Shown here: positions 1 to 8,598 of the stretch, piece after piece
Layout of the letters: each line of letters starts with the position of its first letter
Numbering within the stretch: the stretch's first letter is position 1
NCBI GenBank assembly: GCA_002391275.1
Contig: DGSC01000066.1
Coordinates: forward strand, 1 to 41,271
Direction: 5' to 3'
Source of the DNA: Prevotellaceae bacterium UBA4372
GTDB taxonomy: Bacteria > Bacteroidota > Bacteroidia > Bacteroidales > Bacteroidaceae
DNA: 41,271 bases
Notes under the pieces: generated by a model
Seen by the model: only the letters and a program-made list of their open reading frames with translations
Told to the model about the DNA's origin: nothing
Database searches by the model: none
Program-made: the position numbers and the translations under genes

Positions 1-2
1 TC

Positions 3-158
3 CGATTCTTCATCGAATACACCAAAGAGGTACAAGTGGACTTTGAAAATGGCATGCTCTTCAATATGGGGCAGCTCCTTTCCGTACCCTTCATCATACT
101 CGGGGCTTACTTCATTTGGAAAGGATGGAATAGTGTGATACCCTCATCACAGAAATAA
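3..158 (+). CDS. lgt: Prolipoprotein diacylglyceryl transferase, C-terminal fragment
   Basis: The window opens inside this gene; the visible frame encodes the last 51 residues and ends at a TAA. The fragment starts RFFIEYTKEVQVDFENG and continues with a NMGQLLSVPF stretch and a final hydrophobic segment. This is how Lgt proteins normally end: a conserved RFxxE near the last membrane helices and a GMxxNMGQLLS-like turn. Lgt moves diacylglycerol from phosphatidylglycerol to the lipobox cysteine of prolipoproteins at the inner membrane. The 5' part lies outside the window, so only the C-terminal helix region can be judged. Confidence 0.85.
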   Translation, partial: RFFIEYTKEVQVDFENGMLFNMGQLLSVPFIILGAYFIWKGWNSVIPSSQK

Positions 159-188
159 CACAATAAAGAGAGTCTATAAACAGCAAAA

Positions 189-1235
189 ATGATCAGGCAA
201 TTGCGCTTTTTCAGCATATTCATCGCACTGACGATAGCTTTTCTTTCAGACATATCCGCACAGGTTCACCTGTCCACCAGCAATAAAGAAGAGAATCAGG
301 AACCGGTACAAGTCAGCTTCGGCGGCTACACCATTGCAAGAGTCAATGGCACGACGAGTAACGATTCCAAAGCCAAGACCGACATGAGCCTGCGCTTGGT
401 TCGTGTCTACGTCGACAGCAAGATCGGTGACTTCGCCATGAAGCTGCAAATGCAAGTGAATGGTAATACAAGCGGATTGAACGGACCTCGCATCGTTGAT
501 GCTTGGGCCGAATGGCAACGCTGGAAAGGATTCCGCATCAAAGCTGGTCAATTCAAGCGACCATTCACTTTCGAAAATCCCATGCACCCTTGGCTTATTG
601 GCCGGGGCACCTACTCACAACTGGCGGAACGCCTTGCCGGATTCAGCGACCGTACTGGAGAACACGCATCGAATGGCCGCGATATAGGCATACAGATTCA
701 AGGCGACCTCTTGAGTTCATCCTACGACAGACATGCGTGGTTCCACTATCAGGGCGGTGTGTTCACAGGACAAGGCATCAACTTCAGCGATAAGAATTCA
801 CGGAAAGACCTCATAGGAGGCGTGTGGATTTCACCAATAAAAGAACTCCAGATTGGTGCCTTTGGATGGACCGGCAACCATGTGCTTAACGATACAACGA
901 CTATAGAGCGTCGCAGATTCAGTGTCGGCGCAAAATATAGTGGGGATTGGACAGCGAGAGTCGAGTATGCCGTGGACAATGCTGCGGGCAAGGCTGACGC
1001 TGTATATGCCATCATCGGCACGCCATCATGGCGACGCACAAAGCTTTTCGCCCACTACGACCTCTACCGCGAAGGGAAAAACAGCGCGGGCTCACATGCT
1101 ATTTATGGGCTGTCGCTTCAACACATGCCCCACCCTGACCTTATGGTGCAAGCCAACTATGGATATAATGTAGACAAGACCAAAGCCGACGAGCGCTACC
1201 ATAACATGGACATTCAGCTTTATTGGCGATTCTAA
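189..1235 (+). CDS. Phosphate-selective porin O/P-type outer membrane protein
   Basis: 348 aa with a clear signal peptide (positively charged MIRQLR, hydrophobic core, predicted cleavage after ISAQ at about residue 25). The mature part is rich in alternating polar/hydrophobic strands and ends in aromatic residues (YWRF), as outer membrane beta-barrels do. The early block VSFGGYTIARVNG, the AWAEWQRWKGFRIKAGQFKR segment (around residues 104-123) and the later GRDIGIQIQGD stretch match the OprP/OprO (porin O/P) pattern. It probably lets anions or other small solutes cross the outer membrane; the substrate cannot be read from sequence. It lies 30 bases after lgt and may be read through from it. 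It is shorter than many OprP proteins (about 400 aa), but both barrel ends are present. Confidence 0.8.
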   Translation: MIRQLRFFSIFIALTIAFLSDISAQVHLSTSNKEENQEPVQVSFGGYTIARVNGTTSNDSKAKTDMSLRLVRVYVDSKIGDFAMKLQMQVNGNTSGLNGPRIVDAWAEWQRWKGFRIKAGQFKRPFTFENPMHPWLIGRGTYSQLAERLAGFSDRTGEHASNGRDIGIQIQGDLLSSSYDRHAWFHYQGGVFTGQGINFSDKNSRKDLIGGVWISPIKELQIGAFGWTGNHVLNDTTTIERRRFSVGAKYSGDWTARVEYAVDNAAGKADAVYAIIGTPSWRRTKLFAHYDLYREGKNSAGSHAIYGLSLQHMPHPDLMVQANYGYNVDKTKADERYHNMDIQLYWRF

Positions 1236-1310
1236 ACTGCTACCAAAGCTATAAAAAAGCGCCATACACTTAAAAAAACGCCCATTTCATCGTTTATAAG
1301 TTCAACTCCT

Positions 1311-2786
1311 ATGCCAAACAAAAACATTCAAATAGGCGCCCAGATTCAGACGCAGACGCAGATGCTGTCGCCTCAGCAATTGCTTGTGAGGCAACTGACG
1401 GAGATGCCTTTAGAGGCACTTTACGAACGCGTAGACCAAGAGCTGAAAGAAAACATTGCCCTTGAACGCGAGAGCCAAGAGGCTGACGACGGCAGAAGCG
1501 AGGCGGGTAGCGATGATATCCTCACAGGAGGAGAAGAGGAAGCAACCGAGTATGACAGCAGTGCAGACTACAGCACTCCCGACGATGTTCCCGACAACAT
1601 CGGTGAAAATAGTCAACGCAATAGCATGGAAGCCGTAGTGGGCGAGACTCAATCCTTCTACGACCAACTTGAAGAGCAAATAGGCTACCAGCATCTCAGC
1701 GGACACGAAGAGGAAGTGTTGCGCTATATCATAGGCTCACTCGACGACGATGGCCTGCTCAGAGTGCCGCTTCAGCAGATACAAGATGAGCTGGAAGTAT
1801 ATCATAATATTCCTACATCAAGGACAGAACTTGAACACTTGCTGTCGATACTTCAGAATTTCGACCCTGTAGGTGTCGGCGCACGTAACCTCCAAGAGTG
1901 CCTGCTGCTACAGGTGAGGCACTCGTATAATAGCAATTCGCCCATCAAGCACAAGCTCGAGCAAGTACTGTCGAAACAATTTGACAACCTGATGCTCAAT
2001 CGATGGGATCGCATAGCAAAGAGTTTACGCTTGAACGACAACGACATTACAAGACTGCAGCATGAAGTACGGCGGCTCAATCCAAGGCCCGGCAGCTCTA
2101 TGGGCGAAGCACTTGGCCGCAGTCTGCAACAGATAACGCCCGATTTCATCGTAGACAACGACCCTTACGGCAACCTGACGCTGAACATCAACAATGGACG
2201 CATTCCACGCTTACAAGTGAGCCAGGACGATCTCGACTTCCTGCACTCATATAACGGACGGGATGTCAAGGAACTTTCGCGAAACGAACGGGATGGGATC
2301 ACCTACCTGCGCGAAAGAGTTGACAAAGCACAAGGATTCATCGATGCACTGAAACAACGCCAACAGACGCTCAGCTCTACAATGAATGCCATCATGCGCA
2401 TACAAAAACCATTCTTTGAAAGCGGCGATGAGACGGCCTTACGCCCCATGACTCTCGAGGATGTTGCGACGAAAACAGGATTGCACCTGTCTACGGTTTC
2501 ACGAGTGAGCAACTCAAAATGGGTACAGACACCGTACGGGATCTATCCCTTAAGATGGTTTTTCACTTCGGCAGCCAAGCTCGATGGCGACGAAGTGAGC
2601 ATCCGAAGCATTAAGGCTGCGTTAAAGGAAATCATTGACGAGGAGGACAAGCAACAGCCCTTAACCGATGATACCCTTGCCGCCGCACTTCAGGAACGCG
2701 GATTTGATGTCGCACGACGCACGGTAGCAAAATATCGAGTCGCTTTGGGTATCCCTGTAGCACGTATGAGAAAGAACAAACGATAA
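1311..2786 (+). CDS. rpoN: RNA polymerase sigma-54 factor
   Basis: 491 aa, normal length for RpoN. Region I (residues 1-50) is glutamine/leucine rich (IQTQTQMLSPQQLLVRQL), the part that contacts AAA+ activators. An acidic linker (about 55-95) is followed by the core-binding domain, including the DPVGVGARNLQECL motif. The C-terminal part has the helix-turn-helix (LEDVATKTGLHLSTVSRVS) and a canonical RpoN box, ARRTVAKYR, near residue 475, which reads the -24 element. The start ATG fits the usual compact N-terminus. The stop lies only 4 bases before the next ATG, so it is probably cotranscribed with the PAP2-like gene. No matching enhancer-binding protein is in the window. Confidence 0.97.
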   Translation: MPNKNIQIGAQIQTQTQMLSPQQLLVRQLTEMPLEALYERVDQELKENIALERESQEADDGRSEAGSDDILTGGEEEATEYDSSADYSTPDDVPDNIGENSQRNSMEAVVGETQSFYDQLEEQIGYQHLSGHEEEVLRYIIGSLDDDGLLRVPLQQIQDELEVYHNIPTSRTELEHLLSILQNFDPVGVGARNLQECLLLQVRHSYNSNSPIKHKLEQVLSKQFDNLMLNRWDRIAKSLRLNDNDITRLQHEVRRLNPRPGSSMGEALGRSLQQITPDFIVDNDPYGNLTLNINNGRIPRLQVSQDDLDFLHSYNGRDVKELSRNERDGITYLRERVDKAQGFIDALKQRQQTLSSTMNAIMRIQKPFFESGDETALRPMTLEDVATKTGLHLSTVSRVSNSKWVQTPYGIYPLRWFFTSAAKLDGDEVSIRSIKAALKEIIDEEDKQQPLTDDTLAAALQERGFDVARRTVAKYRVALGIPVARMRKNKR

Positions 2787-2790
2787 GAGC

Positions 2791-3471
2791 ATGAACATGT
2801 ACTCAGAAATACCACATACAAACATAAAAATAGCAGACATAGGCAGCAAACGCTCCCGTGTCCGGTATATGCTCATAGGCGCACGAACCTTGTCAAGCGT
2901 GTTCCGCCCCGAGTTCTTTCCTCTGCTGGGATTTGTAGTGCTGTTCATGTTTACATACATGAGCCTGCTCCCTTGGAATCTGAAAGGCTTAATATTACTG
3001 GTGGTACTATTAGGCACCGTGTTGTTGCCAAGGCTGACCATCAGATATTGGCGACGCATGCGGGGATGGGAACGCCATCTGCTGCGCCTGCGACAGAATC
3101 GACTGATGCCATACATTATATATATATTATATTATGCATTCACCCTTCATCTGCTGCATCGCTTCCATCTCCCGCACTATATGTCAGGAATCTTGGTTGC
3201 ATCGCTATTAATACAAGCCACCTGCACCCTGATAAACATGAAATGGAAGATTTCCATGCATGCCGCTGGAGCAGGGGGCGTCATCGGAGCCTTGTTGGCA
3301 TATAGCTTCATATTCTTCTTTAATCCTATTGGATGGCTAACCCTCAGCATCATCATCTCCGGGCTGGTAGGCAGCAGCCGAATGCTACTCCGGCAGCACG
3401 ACCTCTGGCAAGTGCTCGCAGGAACTCTGGTAGGCATCATCTGTACCTTTACGGCCCTCATATTATTCTAA
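2791..3471 (+). CDS. PAP2-like integral membrane protein
   Basis: 226 aa, with about five to six hydrophobic segments and a basic stretch near residues 83-105. Two pieces recall the phosphatidic acid phosphatase type 2 fold: a small-residue turn with SMHAAGAGG (around residue 155) in place of the PSGH motif, and SSRMLLRQHDLWQ (around 195) in place of SRxxxxxHxxxD. The catalytic-type His is kept, but the usual partner Asp is Gln here. This suggests a lipid-phosphate phosphatase-like protein of the inner membrane, possibly altered in activity. It follows rpoN by 4 bases and precedes metK by 43. The family call rests on short motifs only. Confidence 0.6.
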   Translation: MNMYSEIPHTNIKIADIGSKRSRVRYMLIGARTLSSVFRPEFFPLLGFVVLFMFTYMSLLPWNLKGLILLVVLLGTVLLPRLTIRYWRRMRGWERHLLRLRQNRLMPYIIYILYYAFTLHLLHRFHLPHYMSGILVASLLIQATCTLINMKWKISMHAAGAGGVIGALLAYSFIFFFNPIGWLTLSIIISGLVGSSRMLLRQHDLWQVLAGTLVGIICTFTALILF

Positions 3472-3514
3472 AGAACATTAATTAAGTCATTATTAAAATC
3501 TATATTTAACAACT

Positions 3515-4798
3515 ATGCCATATCTTTTCACCTCTGAATCCGTCTCTGAAGGACATCCCGATAAAGTCGCCGATCAGATTAGCGATGCTGTCCTCGACAA
3601 CTTGCTGGCCTATGACCCACAATCTAAAGTCGCGTGTGAAACGCTTGTTACTACCGGCCAAGTAGTGCTTGCCGGAGAAGTCAAAAGCGAAGCCTATGTC
3701 GACCTCCCGGAAATAGCCCGAGCTACCATACGCCGTATTGGTTACAACAAAGGCGAATATATGTTCGAAGCTAACTCATGCGGCGTTTTCTCGGCCATAC
3801 ATGAGCAAAGTCCCGACATCAACCGAGGTGTGGAACGTGCCGACCCTATGAACCAGGGCGCTGGCGACCAGGGAATGATGTTTGGATATGCTACCAATGA
3901 AACCGAAAACTATATGCCTCTTGCGCTCGACCTCTCTCATCGCATCCTGGTGACATTGGCTGAAATCCGAAGAGAGGGAGTAGAAATGACCTACCTCCGA
4001 CCTGACGCAAAGAGCCAAGTGACTATAGAATACAGTGACGATGGTCGCCCTCTACGCGTTGATACCATTGTCGTATCCACACAACACGACGAGTTTATTC
4101 AGCCCCTCGACGGCGACCAACAGAAGGCCGACCAGCAGATGCTGAACCAGATACGCCGCGACGTGAAAGAAATCCTCATGCCGCGTGTTATTGCAAGCAT
4201 ACACAACGAAGCTGTCAAAGCCCTCTTTGACGAGCATATCATATACCATGTTAATCCTACCGGCAAGTTTGTCATTGGCGGACCTCATGGCGACACAGGC
4301 CTCACAGGACGTAAAATCATCGTCGACACCTACGGAGGAAAGGGTGCCCATGGCGGAGGCGCATTCTCTGGAAAGGACCCGTCGAAGGTCGACCGCTCAG
4401 CGGCATACGCTGCACGCCATATTGCCAAGAACATGGTGGCAGCAGGCGTGGCCGACGAGATGCTCGTGCAACTGTCTTATGCCATAGGCGTGGCCGAACC
4501 CGTAAGCATCTTCGTCGATACCTATGGAAAGAGTCACGTACAACTCTCAGACGGCGAAATCGCCAAAAAGATTAAAGACATCTTTGATTTACGCCCCAAA
4601 GCTATCGAAAACAGATTGAAATTGAGAGCCCCAATCTACGAGGAAACCGCAGCCTACGGCCACATGGGACGCGAACCACGACGGGTAACGAAGACTTTCC
4701 ACAGCCATTATGGCAAGAGTGTGACCGTCGATGTCGAACTCTTCACATGGGAAAAACTTGACTACGTAGAAAGGATACGTGAAGCTTTCGGAATCTAA
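3515..4798 (+). CDS. metK: S-adenosylmethionine synthase
   Basis: 427 aa. The N-terminus SESVSEGHPDKVADQISDAV is the ATP/methionine-binding signature; GAGDQGMMFGYA (around 110) is the second PROSITE-type hexapeptide region, and GGGAFSGKDPSKVDRSAAY (around 280) is the third. The enzyme makes SAM from ATP and methionine in the cytoplasm, releasing phosphate and diphosphate. The length is above the roughly 384 aa of the E. coli enzyme, which is usual for Bacteroidota proteins as far as I recall. The 43-base upstream gap is too short for a SAM riboswitch and none is visible. All active-site segments appear intact. Confidence 0.98.
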   Translation: MPYLFTSESVSEGHPDKVADQISDAVLDNLLAYDPQSKVACETLVTTGQVVLAGEVKSEAYVDLPEIARATIRRIGYNKGEYMFEANSCGVFSAIHEQSPDINRGVERADPMNQGAGDQGMMFGYATNETENYMPLALDLSHRILVTLAEIRREGVEMTYLRPDAKSQVTIEYSDDGRPLRVDTIVVSTQHDEFIQPLDGDQQKADQQMLNQIRRDVKEILMPRVIASIHNEAVKALFDEHIIYHVNPTGKFVIGGPHGDTGLTGRKIIVDTYGGKGAHGGGAFSGKDPSKVDRSAAYAARHIAKNMVAAGVADEMLVQLSYAIGVAEPVSIFVDTYGKSHVQLSDGEIAKKIKDIFDLRPKAIENRLKLRAPIYEETAAYGHMGREPRRVTKTFHSHYGKSVTVDVELFTWEKLDYVERIREAFGI

Positions 4799-4839
4799 GC
4801 ATCAACAGAGTTCCTTCCCGAATCACAACATTTGTTTCA

Positions 4840-5415
4840 ATGAACATCGCAGTATACTGTGCCTCAAGCACGAAGATTCACGAAGACTTTTTTCATGCAG
4901 CCCAGGCTATAGGTGAGGGCTTGGCACGTCGCGGCATAGGACTGGTCAACGGAGCCGGTAATATGGGCCTTATGGCAGCTTCCGCTGATGCCTGTCTTCA
5001 GCACGGCGGAGAAGTCACAGGCGTCATACCATCCTTCATGATAGAGCAGGACTGGCACCATAAAAAGCTCACGCACCTCATCGAGACCCGTGACATGCAT
5101 GAACGCAAGCAGACCATGGCCCGCCTCTCCGACGGCTGCATAGCCTTGCCTGGCGGCTGTGGTACGCTGGAAGAGTTGATGGAAGTAATCACGTGGAAAC
5201 AACTCGGGCTCTATCTGAAACCCATCGTCATCCTTAACACTCGCGACTACTACAGCCCCCTGCTCCAGCAGTTGCAACGTGGTATCGACGAACATTTCAT
5301 GGGCCCACGCCACGCAGACATCTGGCGGGTGGCCCAGACACCTGAAGAAGCAATTGAACTGGTATTGTCCACACCCATGTGGGATGCCAGCGTACGCAAG
5401 TTTGCAGCCATATAA
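4840..5415 (+). CDS. LOG-family nucleotide 5'-monophosphate phosphoribohydrolase
   Basis: 191 aa, typical for the LOG (Lonely Guy)/TIGR00730 family. It opens with a Rossmann-like strand IAVYCASS and has GLVNGAGNMGLMAA near residue 35. The family's catalytic loop PGGCGTLEE is near residue 104, preceded by the RKQTM motif. LOG proteins release free bases such as cytokinins from nucleoside 5'-monophosphates; bacterial members are often wrongly labelled lysine decarboxylases. It stands 41 bases after metK on the same strand and before DUF4271, so it is probably in one long transcript. The physiological substrate is unknown. Confidence 0.93.
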   Translation: MNIAVYCASSTKIHEDFFHAAQAIGEGLARRGIGLVNGAGNMGLMAASADACLQHGGEVTGVIPSFMIEQDWHHKKLTHLIETRDMHERKQTMARLSDGCIALPGGCGTLEELMEVITWKQLGLYLKPIVILNTRDYYSPLLQQLQRGIDEHFMGPRHADIWRVAQTPEEAIELVLSTPMWDASVRKFAAI

Positions 5416-5446
5416 ATAACACGGCATCCAAAAGCATTATCTACGC

Positions 5447-6430
5447 ATGAGGCAAGATACGATAGTTGCAAGCCCGACACCGACGCTCACCGATACAGCA
5501 AGCGTGCCGTCAGTAACTGGCGACACACTTGTTGCTCGCACCCCTCGTAAAGTCATTGCACCTGTTGACAGCGTGCAAGAAGAACCAACCGAGACGAGCG
5601 ATTCCATCGAACCGGATTCCACAAACGAGTTACCGCTATTGTACCTCCAAAATGCCCAACGCGATAGTTTATTAGCAAATGACAGCATCCTGTTCCACGA
5701 CAAACAAGTCCAGAGTTCAGGCTTTGTCGGCATGAATGCCCAGCCCCTGCCGTCAGCCCTCTTTCGCAACGATGGTGTCAGCATGGCATTGATGAGTTGC
5801 GTCATCCTGACGCTGTTGTTCTTGGCCCAGAGCGGCAGTCAACTGAGCAAACGCATAAAAGCATTCTTCATGCCTCAGCAAATGGTCTCAGCCACCCACA
5901 TTGGCGACACGGGCACCTACGAATGGGTCCATCTGCTCTTGGGGTGTCAACTGAGCATGATAGGATCCCTACTGTTCTATTCCTATGCCCAACAACATTT
6001 GTCTGTAGACATTATCAATCTCCCCCCCCTTGCCCTTGTCGGCATCTTCACGGGCATCATCATGCTGATGCTCATTGCCAAGCAACGCCTGTACCACTTT
6101 ATTCACGCTATTTTCTTCACCAAAACAGCGCGCAAACGCTGGTACGAGGCGTTTTCTATCATTTTTATCTTCGAAAGTCTCATCCTTTTTCCCCTCGCTC
6201 TGCTCTCCGTATATTTCGATTTATCACCCGAAAAAGTATCTATCACGCTTGCCGTAGTGTTACTTTTTGTCAAAATCCTACTGCTTTTCAAGTGTTTTAC
6301 TATCTTTTTTGTTAAAATTAAAGGCTGTTTGCATTTATTTATGTACTTTTGTGCGTTCGAAATATTGCCACTCTTACTTACGTGGGGTATTCTCGTTGAA
6401 ATAACAAGATTGTTCATAACTATTTTCTGA
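5447..6430 (+). CDS. DUF4271 domain-containing membrane protein
   Basis: 327 aa. The first 100 or so residues are polar, Thr/Ser/Pro/Asp rich and probably disordered. They are followed by about six hydrophobic helices, beginning at SMALMSCVILTLLFLAQSG (about 110) and ending at the C-terminus. This soluble-tail-plus-helices layout, and the position immediately before hemD, match the Bacteroidota DUF4271 family known to me by gene order. No catalytic motif is visible. I do not know its function; an envelope role is inferred from the membrane helices only. Its last 90 bases contain a good -7 box (TACTTTTG at 6344-6351) that could be a promoter for hemD. Confidence 0.75.
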   Translation: MRQDTIVASPTPTLTDTASVPSVTGDTLVARTPRKVIAPVDSVQEEPTETSDSIEPDSTNELPLLYLQNAQRDSLLANDSILFHDKQVQSSGFVGMNAQPLPSALFRNDGVSMALMSCVILTLLFLAQSGSQLSKRIKAFFMPQQMVSATHIGDTGTYEWVHLLLGCQLSMIGSLLFYSYAQQHLSVDIINLPPLALVGIFTGIIMLMLIAKQRLYHFIHAIFFTKTARKRWYEAFSIIFIFESLILFPLALLSVYFDLSPEKVSITLAVVLLFVKILLLFKCFTIFFVKIKGCLHLFMYFCAFEILPLLLTWGILVEITRLFITIF

Positions 6431-6498
6431 CATCCTCTGAGCATGTAGCTTCAGTCTGACATCACATACGCTCTGCCAGGATAAAAGCTTAAAGAAAG

Positions 6499-7248
6499 AT
6501 GATAAAGAAGATATTGGTATCTCAACCCAAGCCCTCTTCCGAAAAGTCTCCTTACTACGACATCGCTGCTCGTCACAAAGTAGAGATCGTGTTCCACCCA
6601 TTTATCAAGGTGGAGAGTTTATCAGCTAAGGAATTTCGCGAACAGCGTATCTCATTGAGCGAGTTCACAGCCGTAATATTTACGTCCCGTCATGCCATCG
6701 ATCATTTCTTCTCGCTGGCCAAGGAATTGAGATTCGAAGTTCCCGAGACAATGAAATACTTCTGCATTACAGAACAGGTAGCTTTATACATTCAGAAGTA
6801 TGTACAATACCGCAAACGTAAGGTCTTCTTCGGTGCTACAGGCAAGATAGCCGACCTCATGCCCACCATTATCAAGCACAAGAACGAGAAGTACTTCATT
6901 CCCCAGAGCGATGTGCACAACAACGAGTTGCATGATTTGCTCGAAGCAAAGAAGCTCAACCACAAAGAGGGCGTCATGTACCGTACTGTAGCCAATGACA
7001 TAAAGACCGACGAGCCCTTCGACTACGATCTTTTAGTCTTCTTCAGCCCCAGCGGTGTCCAAAGCCTGTTGAAGAACTTCCCCGATTTCGAGCAGAACAA
7101 TATAGCCATTGCTACGTTTGGTCCGGCTACCGCCAAGGCCGTGAAGGATGCTGGCTTGCGACTCGATCTCGAAGCCCCCACGCCTCAATACCCAAGTATC
7201 ACTGCAGCTTTGAATGCCTATATTACAGAAGTCAACAAGAAAAAATAA
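6499..7248 (+). CDS. hemD: Uroporphyrinogen-III synthase
   Basis: 249 aa, the usual size. The sequence has the two-lobed HemD pattern: an N-terminal KILVSQPKP strand, a FTSRHAIDHFF segment (around 55) where many HemD have the F/TS-x-NAV motif, and FFSPSGVQSL (around 180) with a following IATFGPATAKAVKDAG block, the best conserved part of the family. The enzyme closes hydroxymethylbilane with inversion of ring D, giving uroporphyrinogen III for heme, siroheme and cobamides. Sequence conservation in this family is low, so the context (DUF4271 before, rnpA after, as in other Bacteroidota) supports the call. The 3' end overlaps rnpA by 35 bases. Confidence 0.88.
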   Translation: MIKKILVSQPKPSSEKSPYYDIAARHKVEIVFHPFIKVESLSAKEFREQRISLSEFTAVIFTSRHAIDHFFSLAKELRFEVPETMKYFCITEQVALYIQKYVQYRKRKVFFGATGKIADLMPTIIKHKNEKYFIPQSDVHNNELHDLLEAKKLNHKEGVMYRTVANDIKTDEPFDYDLLVFFSPSGVQSLLKNFPDFEQNNIAIATFGPATAKAVKDAGLRLDLEAPTPQYPSITAALNAYITEVNKKK

Positions 7249-7648
7249 GTTTCCAAAGAGTGAACGTCTATGCAGCCTCAAGGCCATAGAAACTCTCTTC
7301 GCGGGCGGAACAAAGTCGTTAACGGCTTTTCCGCTCCGTGTTGTCTTTAGGCATCTCGATTCGGCCACGCCATCCCCTGCCGCGTCAACAGACGCTTCAT
7401 CAGCCACCAGCCAAGTGCTGATATCCGTCAGCAAGCGCCGCTTCAAGCACGCCGTTGACCGCAACCGAACCAAAAGGCAGATACGCGAGGCCTGGCGCCT
7501 TAATCGGGACATACTTTCAGACATGTCTACAAAGCATCTTGCCTTTATCTGGATTGCCGACGAGCTTCAGCCCTCGGCATTGATAAACCGGAAGATGAAG
7601 AACTTGCTTCATCGCATCAACGAACAAGCAGCTACCCAGACACCCTGA
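7214..7648 (+). CDS. rnpA: Ribonuclease P protein component
   Basis: 144 aa, basic. The N-terminal half has the KSERLCSLKAIETLF pattern of RnpA, and the core has the family signature SKRRFKHAVDRNRTKRQIREA (residues about 77-97), the RNR helix that contacts the RNA subunit and pre-tRNA leader. A Ser/Ala/Thr-rich insertion (about 53-70) sits between strands. RnpA binds RNase P RNA to mature tRNA 5' ends. The only ATG lies inside hemD, so translation is probably coupled. The gene is not beside rpmH/dnaA as in many bacteria but in the Bacteroidota hemD-rnpA-yidD run. Confidence 0.93.
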   Translation: MPILQKSTRKNKFPKSERLCSLKAIETLFAGGTKSLTAFPLRVVFRHLDSATPSPAASTDASSATSQVLISVSKRRFKHAVDRNRTKRQIREAWRLNRDILSDMSTKHLAFIWIADELQPSALINRKMKNLLHRINEQAATQTP

Positions 7649-7699
7649 CACCCCCGGTCATTGCCCGTACAAGCCCTAATCCGCCAAACTTTTCCCAAC

Positions 7700-7927
7700 A
7701 TGCTACGCCGTCTGCTCATATTGCCCATACGCTTCTACCAGCGGTTCATTTCACCGCTTACCCCGCCGGCATGCCGCTTCACCCCCACCTGCTCACAGTA
7801 TGCCGTTGAAGCGATTGAGAAGCATGGCGCATTTAAAGGGCTCTATTTAGCCATACGCCGCATCCTACGCTGTCATCCATGGGGCGGACATGGCTACGAC
7901 CCTGTGCCCGAGAAATTCCATTTCTGA
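7700..7927 (+). CDS. yidD: Membrane protein insertion efficiency factor YidD
   Basis: 75 aa from ATG 7700; an upstream TTG at 7661 would add 13 residues that do not look like the family, so the ATG is preferred. It contains an amphipathic basic start (MLRRLLILPIRFYQRFISPL), the conserved cysteine-containing RFTPTCSQYAVEAIEKHG, and the CHPWGGHGYDPVP tail. These cover nearly all conserved positions of YidD. The protein is a small peripheral inner-membrane factor thought to help YidC-dependent insertion. It lies 51 bases after rnpA, its common partner in bacterial genomes. Confidence 0.95.
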   Translation: MLRRLLILPIRFYQRFISPLTPPACRFTPTCSQYAVEAIEKHGAFKGLYLAIRRILRCHPWGGHGYDPVPEKFHF

Positions 7928-7950
7928 GCCAATTATTCCCCCGTCCCACG

Positions 7951-8598
7951 TTGACCTATCTTAATATACATACACACAGCCAACCGCCCGAAGGCGAGCA
8001 AACCATAGCCTCCTTCGGTCTACACCCCTGGCATCTCAACGAGGAATGGCCAGACCAGCTAAAGGCCGTCGAAAAGCAGATAGACCAACACATCAAGAGC
8101 AGTAGCTTACCAACGGCAGCATTTTTTCCAGACCTGCAGGCTGCCGCCCCATCACAGCCCCTCCCCTTTTTCATCGGCGAATGTGGCCTTGACCGCCTCT
8201 GCCCTACTCCCTACGACATACAGCTCGATGCTTTCAAGGCACAGATCCGGCTCAGCGAACAGCTTAGCCGTCCGCTCATCCTGCATTGCGTAAAAGCCAT
8301 CGACGATGTGCTACAACTGAAAAAAGGGACACGCCAGCCTTGGATATGGCATGGCTTCAGGGGGAAACCTCAACAACTCTTGCAGCTCCTGAACCACGGC
8401 TTTTATGTCAGCTTCGGCCTGCACTTCAACGAGGCGAGCATCAGCCAATGCCCGCTCGAACGTTTATTTCTTGAAACCGACGACGCGCCACAGTCAATCG
8501 TACCCTTGTACGAGGCTGTGGCGCGTCGTCGGTTTATTGCTATAACCACCTTGCAAACGCAAATGTGGCGCAACCTCAAAGCTGTTGCATGTCGTTGA
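7951..8598 (+). CDS. TatD-family metal-dependent hydrolase
   Basis: 215 aa from TTG 7951, which puts the metal-binding NIHTHSQ motif at residues 5-11 as in related proteins. An in-frame ATG at 7879 would overlap yidD by 49 bases and add 24 residues without family likeness. Other TatD landmarks: SFGLHPWH (about 27), FIGECGLDR (about 76), ILHCVKA (about 110), WHGFRG (about 133) and LFLETDDAP near 173, holding the last metal/catalytic Asp. TatD proteins are TIM-barrel deoxyribonucleases or related hydrolases. The last 23 bases overlap the 3' end of the opposing ABC exporter gene. A perfect 20-bp inverted repeat lies within the coding end (8474-8535). Confidence 0.85.
   Translation: MTYLNIHTHSQPPEGEQTIASFGLHPWHLNEEWPDQLKAVEKQIDQHIKSSSLPTAAFFPDLQAAAPSQPLPFFIGECGLDRLCPTPYDIQLDAFKAQIRLSEQLSRPLILHCVKAIDDVLQLKKGTRQPWIWHGFRGKPQQLLQLLNHGFYVSFGLHFNEASISQCPLERLFLETDDAPQSIVPLYEAVARRRFIAITTLQTQMWRNLKAVACR
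8474..8535. repeat. Perfect 20-bp inverted repeat inside the tatD-like gene
   Basis: Arms 8474-8493 and 8516-8535 are exact reverse complements (20 of 20). Inside the 22-base spacer, 8498-8503 and 8508-8513 form a second 6-bp arm pair. The outer arms encode part of LETDDAPQ and of VARRRF. On the minus strand the hairpin begins about 40 bases after the ABC exporter stop codon, so it could end that transcript, although no strong U-tract follows on either strand. Confidence 0.85.

Noticed and set aside
3472..3514. SAM riboswitch before metK.
   Set aside because: The gap is only 43 bases, AT rich and without the needed helices.
6344..6351. TACTTTTG box at the end of the DUF4271 gene as a hemD promoter.
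   Set aside because: The box is good, but no TTTG at the right distance is seen and hemD can be read from upstream; kept only as a remark in the DUF4271 entry.
7879..7950. ATG 7879 as start of the tatD-like gene.
   Set aside because: It overlaps yidD by 49 bases and adds 24 residues unlike the family; TTG 7951 places the HTH metal motif at the usual distance from the N-terminus.
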